Assembly: GCF_030657435.1 (NCBI RefSeq)
Contig: NZ_JAUTWS010000001.1
Span: forward strand, 248,001 to 312,000
Direction of reading: 5' to 3'
Source: Paracraurococcus lichenis
GTDB lineage: Bacteria > Pseudomonadota > Alphaproteobacteria > Acetobacterales > Acetobacteraceae
Length of the DNA stretch: 64,000 bases
Of the stretch, positions 8,473 through 16,994 are shown one piece after another. The stretch's first letter is position 1; each line of letters starts with the position of its first letter. The translations under genes were made by a program, and so were the position numbers. Below the pieces are notes generated by a model. The model was not told where the DNA came from. It did not search any database and was given only the letters and a program-made list of their open reading frames with translations.

Positions 8473-9594
8473 ATGCGCTCCGACTCCTTCGACGCGATCG
8501 TGGTGGGCGGCGGCCTGGTCGGCGCCGCCATCGCCTGGGGGCTGCAGCGCCGGGGCCTCGCCACCGCCCTGCTGGACGAGGGCGACACCGCCTACCGCGC
8601 CAGCCGCGGCAATTTCGGCCTGGTCTGGGTGCAATCGAAGGGCCTCGGCGCGCCCTGGTACCAGCGCTGGACCCGCGCCTCGGCCGCCGAATGGCCGGCG
8701 CTGGCCGAGGACCTCGGCGCCCGAACCGGCGAGGATCTCGGCCTGCGCCAGCCCGGCGGGGTGCATCTCTGCCTCTCCGACACCGAGATGGCCGACCGCG
8801 CCGCCCGGATGGCGCGCATGCAGGCCGAGGCCGGGAACCACGGCTTCGAGTACCGCATGATCGAGGCGCCGGAATTGCGGGCAATGCTGCCCGGCCTCGG
8901 CCCGCGGGTCGTCGGCGCCTCCTGGACCCCCTATGACGGCCATGCCAATCCGCTCCGCCTGCTGCATGCCCTGCACGGCGCCTTCACGCAGGCGGGCGGC
9001 GCCTATGTGCCGAATGCCAGGGTCGAGGCGGGGCAGGCCGCCCCGCGCGACTTCGCCGTCACCGCCGGCGGCCGGCGGTTCGCGGCGCCCCGCATCGTGC
9101 TGGCGGCCGGGCTCGGCAATGCCGATCTCGCGCCGCGCTTCGGCCTCTCGGCGCCCGTGCGGCCGCAGCGCGGCCAGGTGCTGGTGACGAAGCGCGCGGC
9201 GGAACTGATGCCCATGCCCACGACAACCATCCGCCAGACGCAGGAGGGCAGCCTGATGCTGGGCGACAGCATGGAAGAGGTGGGCTTCGACCTCCGCCAG
9301 TCGCCCGAGGTCATGCGGCAGATCGCCGACCGCGCGGTGCTGTGCTTCCCCTGGATCGGCCGGCTCAACATCGTCCGCGCCTGGTCGGCGCTGCGCGTCA
9401 TGGCGCCGGACGGGCTGCCGATCTACGACGAATCCACGCGCTTCCCGGGCGCCTTCACCGCCAACTGCCATTCCGGCGTCACTCTCGCCGGCGCGCATGC
9501 GCGTCTGCTGGCGCCGATGATCGCCGAGGGCCGGCTCGACCCCATGCTCGATCCCTTCACCGCCGGGCGCTTCGATGTTCGTGCTGCGTCCTGA
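8473..9594 (+). CDS. FAD-dependent amine/amino-acid oxidase subunit (HcnC / D-hydroxyproline dehydrogenase beta-like)
   Basis: 373 residues of the DadA/glycine-oxidase fold, with N-terminal FAD motif VVGGGLVGAAIAWGLQRRG and a C-terminal ITAN-type end CHSGVTLAGAHARLLAP. In heterotrimeric HcnABC, D-hydroxyproline dehydrogenase and opine oxidases, this subunit oxidises the amine and passes electrons to the FeS/FAD partner subunits. The two next genes encode exactly those partners. Substrate candidates are hydroxyproline, proline, glycine or opines. First gene of a three-gene operon. Confidence 0.82.
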   Translation: MRSDSFDAIVVGGGLVGAAIAWGLQRRGLATALLDEGDTAYRASRGNFGLVWVQSKGLGAPWYQRWTRASAAEWPALAEDLGARTGEDLGLRQPGGVHLCLSDTEMADRAARMARMQAEAGNHGFEYRMIEAPELRAMLPGLGPRVVGASWTPYDGHANPLRLLHALHGAFTQAGGAYVPNARVEAGQAAPRDFAVTAGGRRFAAPRIVLAAGLGNADLAPRFGLSAPVRPQRGQVLVTKRAAELMPMPTTTIRQTQEGSLMLGDSMEEVGFDLRQSPEVMRQIADRAVLCFPWIGRLNIVRAWSALRVMAPDGLPIYDESTRFPGAFTANCHSGVTLAGAHARLLAPMIAEGRLDPMLDPFTAGRFDVRAAS

Positions 9595-9940
9595 CCGGGT
9601 CCGATCGCCGCAGGGCGGAGGCGAAGCCGAGCACCGGAGGCGTGAATCGGACCCGCCCGCGGCGCGCGCCGCCACCGTCGAGGTCTTCGTCGACGGCGTC
9701 GCGCTGCGCGTGCCGGAGGGCGCCTCGGCCGCGGCGGCGGTGCTGCTGGCGGATGCGCCGCTGATCCGGGAGACGCCGGTCTCCGACGCACCGCGCCTCC
9801 CCTACTGCATGATGGGCGTCTGCTTCGACTGCCTCGCCGAGATCGACGGCATCCCCAACCGCCAGGCCTGCATGGTCCCGGTCGCGCCCGGCATGCGCAT
9901 CGCGCCGCAGCGCGGCGCGCGGGTGGCCCTCGGGGCATGA
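9575..9940 (+). CDS. [2Fe-2S]-binding small subunit (HcnA / D-hydroxyproline dehydrogenase gamma-like)
   Basis: 121 residues. The core from about residue 33 (ATVEVFVDGVALRVPEG) to the end is a single-domain ferredoxin. Cys ligands occur in PYCMMGVCFDCLAEIDG and QACMVPV, spaced C-x4-C-x2-C-x11-C. It carries electrons between the FAD subunits encoded on either side. The only ATG (9575) lies inside the preceding gene. Residues 8-28 are encoded by a copy of a dispersed intergenic repeat (9597-9659), so the Arg-rich N-terminus is probably not native fold. Confidence 0.82.
   Translation: MFVLRPDRVRSPQGGGEAEHRRRESDPPAARAATVEVFVDGVALRVPEGASAAAAVLLADAPLIRETPVSDAPRLPYCMMGVCFDCLAEIDGIPNRQACMVPVAPGMRIAPQRGARVALGA
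9597..9659. repeat. dispersed palindromic repeat, copy 1 (inside the ferredoxin gene)
   Basis: It begins 3 nt after the stop of the FAD oxidase subunit. Terminal inverted repeats GGGTCCGAT (9597-9605) and ATCGGACCC (9647-9655) match perfectly over 9 bp. It shares the cores CCGATcGCCGCAGGGCGGA and GGCGTGAATC with the copy at 56361, and the CCGAT...TGAATCGG..CGCCC frame with those at 45652 and 47612. Confidence 0.6.
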
Positions 9941-11283
9941 GCGTCGACCTCGCCATCATCGGCGCCGGCCCGGCCGGCATGGCCGCGGCGGTGGAGGCCG
10001 CCGATCTCGGTCTCTCGGTCGCCGTCATCGACGAGAACCCGGCCCCCGGCGGCCAGGTCTTCCGCGGCGTCGAGGCCGCGTCCGCCGACCGCGCGCTCGG
10101 CGCGGACTACGCCGCCGGCCTGCCGCTGGTCCGCGCCTTCCGCGCCGCCCGGATCGACTACCGCCCGGGCACGACGCTCTGGCACCTCGAGCCGGAGGCG
10201 GGCCTCCTCTCGCTGCTCGCCGGCGGCCGCACCGCTGAGCTTGCCGCCGGGCGCATCCTGCTGGCGACCGGCGCGCAGGAGCGGCCGGTGCCCATCCCCG
10301 GCTGGACCCTGCCGGGCGTGATGACGGCGGGCGCCGCGCAGATCCTGCTGAAGACGGTGGGCGCGGTGCCGCGGGGACGGACGGTGCTGGCGGGGCAGGG
10401 GCCGCTGCTCTGGCTGCTGGCGGCGCAGTTGCAGCGCGCCGGCGCGCCGCCGGCCCTGATCCTGGAGACCACGCCGAAGGGCCGCCTCGGCGCCGCCCTG
10501 CGGGCCGGCGGCCTGGTCGCCGGCCTGCCCCTGCTGGCGAAGGGCCTCGCCCTGCTGGCCGAGACCCGCCGCATCCCGCGCCGCCCCGCCGTCGCCGGCC
10601 TGCGCGCGGAGGGCGAGGGCCGCGTCGCCCGCGTGACCTGGGAGGGCGGCGCGACCGGTTGCGACACGCTGCTGCTGCATGAGGGCGTGGTGCCGGCGAC
10701 CCACATCCCGCTCGCCCTCGGCCTCGACCACGCCTGGGACGCGGCGCAGCGCTGCTGGCGGCCGCGGGTGGATGCCTTCGGCGCCGCCTCCCACCCGCGG
10801 GTCGCCGTCGCAGGCGATGGCGCCGGCATCGGCGGCTGGCAGGCGGCGGTCGCCGCCGGGCGGCTGGCCGCCTGCGACGCGGCGCGCCGCCTCGGCCGCC
10901 TGACGGAGGAGGGCTTCGCCCGCCGCACCGCGCCGCTGCTCGCCGCCCGGCGCGCCGCACTCGCGCTGCGGCCCTTCCTCGATGCGCTCCATGCCCCGCC
11001 CGGCTGGGTGCTGGCGCCGCCCGAGGACGCCACCCTGGTCTGCCGCTGCGAGGAGGTGACGGCAGGCCAGGTGCGCGCCGCCGCCCGCCTCGGCGCGACC
11101 GGGCCGAACCAGGTGAAGGCCTATTGCCGGGCCGGCATGGGCCCCTGCCAGGGCCGGATCTGCGGCGCGACCGTCGCCGCCCTCATCGCCGAGGCCCGCG
11201 GCACCACGCCCGAGGCGGTCGGCACGCTCCGCCCGCGCGCGCCCTACAAGCCGCTGACGGTTGCGGAACTCGCGGGCGGATAG
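9937..11283 (+). CDS. FAD/NAD-binding large subunit with C-terminal BFD-like [2Fe-2S] domain (HcnB / hydroxyproline dehydrogenase alpha-like)
   Basis: 448 residues. N-terminal Rossmann FAD motif AIIGAGPAGMAAAVEAADLG, a central second nucleotide fold (VLAGQGPLLWLLAAQL), ATG-like ATGAQERPVPIPGWTLPGV, and a C-terminal bacterioferredoxin-associated domain with Cys residues in CRCEEVTAGQV and CRAGMGPCQGRICG. It is the electron-transfer subunit of HcnABC-type amine oxidases. The ATG overlaps the ferredoxin gene stop by 4 nt. Together the three genes would form one membrane-associated dehydrogenase that probably delivers electrons to quinone. Confidence 0.85.
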   Translation: MSVDLAIIGAGPAGMAAAVEAADLGLSVAVIDENPAPGGQVFRGVEAASADRALGADYAAGLPLVRAFRAARIDYRPGTTLWHLEPEAGLLSLLAGGRTAELAAGRILLATGAQERPVPIPGWTLPGVMTAGAAQILLKTVGAVPRGRTVLAGQGPLLWLLAAQLQRAGAPPALILETTPKGRLGAALRAGGLVAGLPLLAKGLALLAETRRIPRRPAVAGLRAEGEGRVARVTWEGGATGCDTLLLHEGVVPATHIPLALGLDHAWDAAQRCWRPRVDAFGAASHPRVAVAGDGAGIGGWQAAVAAGRLAACDAARRLGRLTEEGFARRTAPLLAARRAALALRPFLDALHAPPGWVLAPPEDATLVCRCEEVTAGQVRAAARLGATGPNQVKAYCRAGMGPCQGRICGATVAALIAEARGTTPEAVGTLRPRAPYKPLTVAELAGG

Positions 11284-11584
11284 GGGGGACTGCGGCCTTG
11301 CCAGACACCCCGGCCGTCCGGTATAGGAATATCGTCACCGCCGTAGGCATGTCCGCGGCGTGCCGCGGGCCCCGGGCGGGAGGCCGTAAAATTCTAAAAT
11401 TCCCATGGTCGCGGCGGCCGGGATTGCTGGCAAAGCAAGGGCCTGGCGCCCGATGGGACCGGATCGGACTCAGAGGAATTTATGGGAATTCGGGGGGATT
11501 GAGCCGGCTTGAGCCGGATTTATCGGCGCGCGCGACTCGCGCTCAGGCTTGGCGCGGCGGCCCGCGGCCCTGTATCACCAATCC
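11284..11584. promoter_or_regulatory. 301-bp gap with clustered half-sites upstream of the L,D-transpeptidase
   Basis: This gap is AT-rich in places against a very GC-rich background. AAATTC-type half-sites occur twice in tandem (11387-11404) and GGAATT occurs twice, 10 bp apart (11475-11491). A 10-bp direct repeat, TTGAGCCGG(C/A), is doubled at 11499-11518. The arrangement suggests an operator/promoter region for the envelope operon that follows. No gene or known RNA was recognised here. Confidence 0.4.
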
Positions 11585-13114
11585 GTGCGAACGCTCCTGG
11601 CCCTGACCCTGCTCGGCGCCGCCGGGCTGGCGCTTCCCCCGGCGCATGCGAAGGTCCCGGCCTCGCAGGCGGTCATGCATGCCGTGCAGGGGACGGAGGC
11701 GCTGCTGCGCCTGGCCGCGCGCCTCCGCCGCCTCACCGAGGACGGGCTGGACCCGCGCGACTACGCCATCCCTGCCGATACCCTGGCCGAGGCCGATCCG
11801 GCGGCCTGGCGGGCCGCGCTGAAGCAGGCCGCCGGGGCCGCGGTGTCGGACCTGCTGCACGGCAAGGTGCGGGACCTGCCGGGCCGGGTCGATCTCCGCC
11901 GCGACACCGCCGCCCTGCCGCTCGCCCCCTGGATGGCCGAGCTCTCGACCGCGCCGGAGCCGGCCACGGTGATCGACCGCGCCGCGCTGCTGCCGCCCGA
12001 GGCGGCGGCGCTGAAGCGCGCGCTGGCCGCCGCCCGTGCCCGGGCCGCCGCGGGCGGGCTGCCGACAGTCCCGCCCATGCCGGGGACGGAGGCGCTGGAG
12101 CCCGGCACCGTCGACCCGGTCCGCGTCCCCGCGCTCCGCGCCCGCCTGGCCGCGACCGACCCCGCCGTCGCCGCCATGCATCCGGAGGACCCGCTGGTCT
12201 ATGACGAGGCGCTGGTCGCGGCCCTCCGCCGCTTCCAGGCGGCCGAGGCGCTGGAGCCCGACGGGCGCATCGGCCGGATGACCTTCGCCGCCCTCAACCG
12301 CCCGGCCGAGGTGACGATCCGCCAGCTCCGCGTCGCCCTCGACATGCGCCGCGCCGCGGCGGCGCCGGGGGCGGAGCGGCGGATCGAGGTGAACATCCCG
12401 CACCAGCGCCTGCAGGTGATCGAGGCCGGCCGGGTGCTGCTCGACATGAACGTCATCGTCGGCAAGCCGGCGCGCGCCACGCCGGTGCTGCGCACGCGCC
12501 TCGCCGCGGTCATGTTCAACCCGCCCTGGGGCGTGCCGGAGCGCAACGCGCGGGAGGATTTGCTGCCGAAATTCCGGACCAATGCCCGGGCGATGATGGA
12601 GAAGGGCTTCCGCGTCTTCGGCTTCGCCGATGGCCAGCGGATCGAGATCGACCCCACCACCATCGACTGGCGCAGCGTGACCCCGGAACGCTTCCCCTAC
12701 CTCATCCGCCAGGATGCGGGGGAGGCCAATGCCCTCGGCCGGATCAAGTTCGTCATCCCGAACACCGAGGACATCTTCATGCACGACACGCCCGACCGCC
12801 AGCTCTTCCGCCGGGCGGAGCGCGCCTTCTCCTCGGGCTGCATCCGGCTGGAGAAGCCGATGGAGCTGCTCGACATCGCGCTGCAGGGCATGGCGGGCTG
12901 GGACCGGGCGCGGATCGACCAGGTGCTGGAGGGCCGGCAGACCACCGCGGTCACCGTCGCCCGGCCGGTCCCGGTGCGGCTGCACTACACCACGGTGACC
13001 GTGGAGGGGGCGGAGGTGCGCGTCCGGCAGGACCTCTATGGCCTGGACGAGGCCTATGCCCGCGCCCTCGACGCGCCGCGCCTGCCGCGCGTCGCCGAGC
13101 TCCGGCTGCGCTGA
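11585..13114 (+). CDS. L,D-transpeptidase, YcbB/LdtD type
   Basis: 509 residues, with GTG at 11585 giving a clean signal peptide (RTLLALTLLGAAGLALPPAHA). A scaffold region and a peptidoglycan-binding repeat (VYDEALVAALRRFQAAEALEPDGRIGRMTFAALN, about residues 200-235) precede the YkuD catalytic domain. The catalytic block is MHDTPDRQLF...SSGCIRLEKP with nucleophile Cys419 and the upstream His. These periplasmic enzymes make 3-3 meso-DAP crosslinks in peptidoglycan. A TTG at 11549 would extend the protein before the signal peptide. The stop is 1 nt from the next ATG. Confidence 0.88.
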   Translation: MRTLLALTLLGAAGLALPPAHAKVPASQAVMHAVQGTEALLRLAARLRRLTEDGLDPRDYAIPADTLAEADPAAWRAALKQAAGAAVSDLLHGKVRDLPGRVDLRRDTAALPLAPWMAELSTAPEPATVIDRAALLPPEAAALKRALAAARARAAAGGLPTVPPMPGTEALEPGTVDPVRVPALRARLAATDPAVAAMHPEDPLVYDEALVAALRRFQAAEALEPDGRIGRMTFAALNRPAEVTIRQLRVALDMRRAAAAPGAERRIEVNIPHQRLQVIEAGRVLLDMNVIVGKPARATPVLRTRLAAVMFNPPWGVPERNAREDLLPKFRTNARAMMEKGFRVFGFADGQRIEIDPTTIDWRSVTPERFPYLIRQDAGEANALGRIKFVIPNTEDIFMHDTPDRQLFRRAERAFSSGCIRLEKPMELLDIALQGMAGWDRARIDQVLEGRQTTAVTVARPVPVRLHYTTVTVEGAEVRVRQDLYGLDEAYARALDAPRLPRVAELRLR

Positions 13115-13115
13115 G

Positions 13116-13691
13116 ATGCGTTGCGCCTGCTGCGGGGTGCCCGCGTTTGGTCGCCGCGGCCTGCTGCGGAGCGCGCTCGCCGCCGGCGCGGCGCTGGTCG
13201 GCGCGGCGGCGGGCGGCGGGGAGGCGCTGGCGCTCGCCACCGGCGGGGAGCCGCGCAGCCTGACCATCCATCGCCTGCAGACCAATGAGAGCTTCGACGG
13301 CGTCTATTGGCGCGACGGCCGCTACGACCGCGAGGCGCTGCGCCGGCTCGACTGGGTGCTGCGCGACCCGGCGCGGGACGAGGCGACGCCGATGGATCCG
13401 CGGCTCTTCGATGTCCTCCACACGGTGGCGCGGCAGATGGAGGCGAGCGAGGGCTTCGAGGTCATCAGCGGCTATCGCTCGCCCGAGACCAACGAGGCGC
13501 GGGCACGGGAGTCGCGCCGGGTCTCGCGCGCCTCGCTGCACATGTCGGGCATGGCGGCCGATGTGCGGCTGATCGGCCGGGACAGCTTCGGCATGGCGCG
13601 GCTGGCCGCCGGGATGCAGGTCGGCGGCGTCGGGCTGTACCGCCGCGACGGCTTCGTGCACCTGGATTGCGGGCCGGCACGGCGTTGGTGA
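13116..13691 (+). CDS. DUF882 / YcbK-family M15 peptidase-like protein, Tat-exported
   Basis: 191 residues. A twin-arginine leader (FGRRGLLRSALAAGAALVGAAAGG) suggests Tat export to the periplasm. The core holds SGYRSPETNEARARES, SLHMSGMAADVRL and VGLYRRDGFVHLDCGPARRW, which supplies the metal-binding His, Asp and His set of M15 D-Ala carboxypeptidase-like enzymes. It follows the L,D-transpeptidase by 1 nt; this pairing recurs in proteobacteria and points to peptidoglycan remodelling. A cysteine pair near the N-terminus (CACCG) is unusual for a Tat leader. Confidence 0.85.
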   Translation: MRCACCGVPAFGRRGLLRSALAAGAALVGAAAGGGEALALATGGEPRSLTIHRLQTNESFDGVYWRDGRYDREALRRLDWVLRDPARDEATPMDPRLFDVLHTVARQMEASEGFEVISGYRSPETNEARARESRRVSRASLHMSGMAADVRLIGRDSFGMARLAAGMQVGGVGLYRRDGFVHLDCGPARRW

Positions 13692-13710
13692 CGGTTTGGA
13701 AAGGACGCTG

Positions 13711-14178
13711 ATGCGCGTGCCCGGCGGCGTGCTGCCGTTCCTGCTGCTGCTCGGCTGCGCGCAGGCGCCCGAGGCCCCGCCCGTCGCCGCCCCGGCCGAG
13801 CCCGTCCCGCCACAGGTCGCCCTGGCGCCGCGGGAGGCCTGGCGGCGGATCCCGCTCGACCGCCGCGGCGGCTATGCCGCGGCCTTCGCCGCCTCCGAGG
13901 CGGTGCACTGGGAGGACGGGCTGCGCCGGGTCTGGATCGTGCTGAACCTCGTCGATCCGATCCGCCTGCCCGAGACCGGCGGCCGGGCGCGCAGCGTTGC
14001 CTTCCTCGCGGACTACCGCTGCGAGGCGCAGTCCTGGCGGCCGATCGAGGGCACCTGGTACCGCGCGCCGGACGCTCAGGGCCTCGAGCTCGAGGAGAAG
14101 CCCCGCCCGCCGGAGGAGCGCGGGGTGCAGCCGGGCACCCTGGTCGCCGTCTTCCTCGAGGCGGCCTGTTCGCTCTGA
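13711..14178 (+). CDS. lipoprotein, surface-adhesin E-like domain
   Basis: 155 residues. The ATG at 13711 follows AAAGGA and starts a lipoprotein signal with lipobox LLGC, then a Pro/Ala-rich linker. The remainder (WRRIPLDRRGGYAAAF, RVWIVLNLVDP, VAFLADYRCEAQSWRPIEGTWY) resembles the small secreted surface-adhesin protein E superfamily, whose molecular role is poorly known. It lies 19 nt after the DUF882 gene and is probably in the same envelope operon. A paired Cys in the body (DYRCEAQ and EAACSL) may form a disulfide. Confidence 0.6.
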   Translation: MRVPGGVLPFLLLLGCAQAPEAPPVAAPAEPVPPQVALAPREAWRRIPLDRRGGYAAAFAASEAVHWEDGLRRVWIVLNLVDPIRLPETGGRARSVAFLADYRCEAQSWRPIEGTWYRAPDAQGLELEEKPRPPEERGVQPGTLVAVFLEAACSL

Positions 14179-14284
14179 GCCGTAGGGCGTCGCAACCCCC
14201 GCAGGCTTTATGTCCAATGGTTGAGGCCGGGCGAACCCATCCCCGCGTGGCGCGTTATAGGCCGATGCGGGGGGTGGGAACGCC

Positions 14285-14659
14285 ATGCGGGTGCTGCTGA
14301 TCGAGGATGACGCCCTGGTGCGAAGCGTGCTGTCGGAGACGCTGGACGGCGACGGCTTCGAGGTGGATGGGCTGGCCAATGCCGAGGATGCGCTGATCCT
14401 GCTCGGCGCCGGGCAGGTGCCGGACGTGCTGGTCACCGACGTCAATCTCGGCCCCGGGCTGAATGGCTTCGACCTGGCGGACCTGGCGCGGCAGCGGCAT
14501 CCGGATGTGGAGGTGATCCTGATCAGCGGGACCACCCCCGACCTGCCCGGCCGTGCCAACCGGCGACGCGAGCGCTTCCTGCAGAAGCCCTTCGCGCCGG
14601 AACAGCTTGCGGCCAAGATCCGGGAAGCCGGGGCGGAAGGGCCGGACCGCTCGCCCTGA
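14285..14659 (+). CDS. single-domain response regulator
   Basis: 124 residues comprising only a CheY-like receiver domain. The acidic pocket Glu7-Asp8-Asp9, phospho-acceptor Asp52 (VTDVNLG), Ser81 (LISGTTP) and Lys101 (FLQKPF) are all in place. With no output domain, it would act by protein-protein interaction or as a phosphate sink. An HWE histidine kinase is encoded 2.6 kb away on the other strand; a functional link is possible, but the genes are not adjacent. Confidence 0.88.
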   Translation: MRVLLIEDDALVRSVLSETLDGDGFEVDGLANAEDALILLGAGQVPDVLVTDVNLGPGLNGFDLADLARQRHPDVEVILISGTTPDLPGRANRRRERFLQKPFAPEQLAAKIREAGAEGPDRSP

Positions 14660-14663
14660 GAGT

Positions 14664-14718
14664 TTGCGAAGGAAGGCCTGTCAGCACGGGAAGCGGGCAG
14701 ACGGGCCTTCCGTCGCAA
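14664..14718. terminator. long-stem terminator between convergent genes
   Basis: TTGCGAAGGAAGGCC (14664-14678) pairs with 14704-14718, with 14 of 15 positions matching around a 25-nt loop. It sits in the gap where the response regulator and the Bug receptor converge, consistent with a bidirectional terminator. Confidence 0.55.
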
Positions 14719-14745
14719 GTTCGGTGGTTTTGCGCAGGCCGAACC

Positions 14746-15705
14746 CTACTGGTCGAGCCGGATGTCGTGCGTCCGGATCACCTGGCCGAGGCTCGCGGTA
14801 TCCGCGCGCAGCTTGTCCCGGAAGGCGGCGGCGCCGTCGGTGCGCAGCTCGGCACCGAGTTCCGCGACGCGCTGCCGCACCACCGGCTCCTGCATCGCCG
14901 CGCGCAGCGCCTCCTCCAGTCGTGCCACCAGGGCCGGGGGCGTGTTGCCCTGCACCAGCACGCCCTGCCAGGTGCCGGCATCGGCCTGCGGCCAGCCCAG
15001 CTCGGCGAAGGTCGGCAGCGCCGGCAGGGTCGGCAGGCGCCGCGGGCCGGAGACGGCGATGCCGCGCATCTGCCCACCGGTGACATAGGGCATGGATTGC
15101 GTCGCGCCCGCCATGGTCAGGTCGGCCTCGCCGCTCGCCACCGCGAGCAGCGCCGGCGCGCCGCCGCGATAGGGCACATGCGTCATCTCCGTGCCCCAGG
15201 CCGCGCCGAGCGCCACGGCAACGAGGTGCGACAGCGTCCCGGTGCCCGAATTGGCGACGTTGAGCGCGCCGGGATTGGCCTTCGCATGCGCGACCAGGCC
15301 CGCCGCGTCCTGCACCGGCAGCCGGTTCGCCGCCGCCAGGATATAGGGCGCGTAGACCAGCATGGTCACCGTCGCCAAGTACTTCTCCACGTCGAAGGGC
15401 AGGCGGCTGAAGAGGAAGGGATTGGTCGCCAGCACGCTGACATCGAGCAGCAGCAGCGTGGTGCCGTCCGGCGCGCTCTTCGCCACATAGTCGGCGCCGA
15501 TATTGCCGCCGGCGCCGGCGCGGTTCTCGACGATCACCGCCTGGCCGAGCCGCTGCCCGAGCGGCCCGGCGACGAGGCGGGCGAGGATGTCGCTGGTGCC
15601 GCCCGGCGCGTTCGGGACGATGATGCGCAGCGGCCGGTCGAAGCCCTGGGCGCGGGCGAAGGCGGGTGCCGCGAATGCCGCGGCGATCAGGTGGCGTCTC
15701 TGCAT
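14746..15705 (-). CDS. Bug-type substrate-binding protein (tripartite tricarboxylate transporter family)
   Basis: 319 residues with signal peptide MQRRHLIAAAFAAPAFARAQ. Family blocks are RIIVPNAPGGTSDILAR, VIVENRAGAGGNIGADYVAKSAPDGTT and THVPYRGGAPALLAVASGEADL. The ATG at 15705 follows AGGAGAGAGC. As with the receptor at 3448, no TctAB partner is near, so the membrane component must be elsewhere. It lies just downstream of a CoA-transferase gene on the same strand and may import the acid that enzyme activates. Confidence 0.87.
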   Translation of the reverse strand: MQRRHLIAAAFAAPAFARAQGFDRPLRIIVPNAPGGTSDILARLVAGPLGQRLGQAVIVENRAGAGGNIGADYVAKSAPDGTTLLLLDVSVLATNPFLFSRLPFDVEKYLATVTMLVYAPYILAAANRLPVQDAAGLVAHAKANPGALNVANSGTGTLSHLVAVALGAAWGTEMTHVPYRGGAPALLAVASGEADLTMAGATQSMPYVTGGQMRGIAVSGPRRLPTLPALPTFAELGWPQADAGTWQGVLVQGNTPPALVARLEEALRAAMQEPVVRQRVAELGAELRTDGAAAFRDKLRADTASLGQVIRTHDIRLDQ

Positions 15706-15788
15706 CGCGTGCTCTCTCCTCATGCCGGCCGGCACACCTGCTGGCCGGCATGGCCTGTCGTCTGGCGCGGCCGCGACGCCGCTCGGCA

Positions 15789-16994
15789 TCAGCCCCGCCG
15801 GATGGCCCGGCGCCCGGCCATGGCGGCGATCTCCTCCGCCGTATAGCCGAGCTCGGCCAGCACCTCGTCGGTATGCTCGCCGAGCCGCGGCGGCGGCCGG
15901 CGGATGCTGGCGGGCGTCGCGGCGAAGCGGGTCGGCGGCTTCGCCATGCGGAGCTGCCCCTCGGTCGGGTGCTGCATCGGCTGGAACATCTCCACCGCAC
16001 GCAGATGCGGGTGCTCCGCGATGTCGCCGACGGTGGAGAAGGCGGTCGCCGGGATGTCGAGTTCCTCGCAGAGCGCGAGCCATTCGGCGGTGCTGCGCCC
16101 GGGCGCGATCTCGGCGACCGCGGCATAGACCTGGTCGATCTGCGCGTTGCGCTTCACCGGGTCGTCCACCGAGAGCTGCTCGATCAGCTCCGGCCGCCCG
16201 GCCGCGGTGAAGAAGGCGCGCCAATGCGCCGCCGTATAGGGCAGCAGCGTCATCCAGCCGTCCTTCGTCGCCACCGGCTTCCTGTGCCGCAGGCGCTTGT
16301 AGCCGGGCTCGCCGATCGGCGGGTCGAAGCCATGGCCGCCCTGGTGCTCGACGGCGACGAAGGCGGTCAGCGTCTCGAGCATCGGCACCTCGACGAGCTG
16401 CGCCTCGCCGGTCCGCTCGCGGTGCAACAGCGCCGCCAGCACCGCCTGCACCAGCGCCATGCCGGTGATCTTGTCGGCGACCAGCGAAGGGACGAAGCGC
16501 GGCCGCCCATCCTCCTCGCCGACGATGTCGGCGAGGCCGGAGGCGGCCTGGATGATCTCGTCGAAGGCCGGGCGGGCGCGGTGCGGCCCGTCCTGGCCGA
16601 AGCCCGTCGCGACAGCGAAGACCATGCGCGGGTTCAGCGCGCGGCAATGCTCCGGCCCGAAGCCGAGCCGCGCCATGCCGGCCGGGCGGATATTGGTGAC
16701 CAGCACATCGGCGGTCGGGATCAGCCGCCGCAGCACCTCCGCCCCCTCCGGCGTCTTCAGGTCGAGCGCGACCGAGCGCTTGTTGCGGTTCGCCCCGAGG
16801 AAGACCGAGGCCATGCCGCGGTTGCGGAAGAGGCCGGAATTGCGGAGGAGGTCGCCGGCCAGCGTCTCGACCTTGATCACCTCGGCGCCCCAGTCGCCCA
16901 GCGTCTGGGTGGCGAGCGGGCCGAGGACCACCGCGGTCAGGTCGAGCACGCGGATGCCGGCGAGCGGGCCGGTCGCGGGCGGCGTCCCGCTCAC
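15789..16994 (-). CDS. CaiB/BaiF family CoA-transferase
   Basis: About 401 residues of the family III CoA-transferase fold: PLAGIRVLDLTAVVLGPLATQTLGDWGAEVIKVE, NRNKRSVALDLKTPEG with the catalytic Asp expected in the LDLKTPEG region, then AFDEIIQAASGLADIVG. These enzymes move CoA between carboxylic acids. Start choice is awkward: the reading frame extends to 17186 without an ATG, and the best candidate is GTG at 16994. A 13-codon ORF (ATG at 17032, good GGGGAGA site) ends with a TGA that overlaps this GTG. Confidence 0.82.
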   Translation of the reverse strand: MSGTPPATGPLAGIRVLDLTAVVLGPLATQTLGDWGAEVIKVETLAGDLLRNSGLFRNRGMASVFLGANRNKRSVALDLKTPEGAEVLRRLIPTADVLVTNIRPAGMARLGFGPEHCRALNPRMVFAVATGFGQDGPHRARPAFDEIIQAASGLADIVGEEDGRPRFVPSLVADKITGMALVQAVLAALLHRERTGEAQLVEVPMLETLTAFVAVEHQGGHGFDPPIGEPGYKRLRHRKPVATKDGWMTLLPYTAAHWRAFFTAAGRPELIEQLSVDDPVKRNAQIDQVYAAVAEIAPGRSTAEWLALCEELDIPATAFSTVGDIAEHPHLRAVEMFQPMQHPTEGQLRMAKPPTRFAATPASIRRPPPRLGEHTDEVLAELGYTAEEIAAMAGRRAIRRG

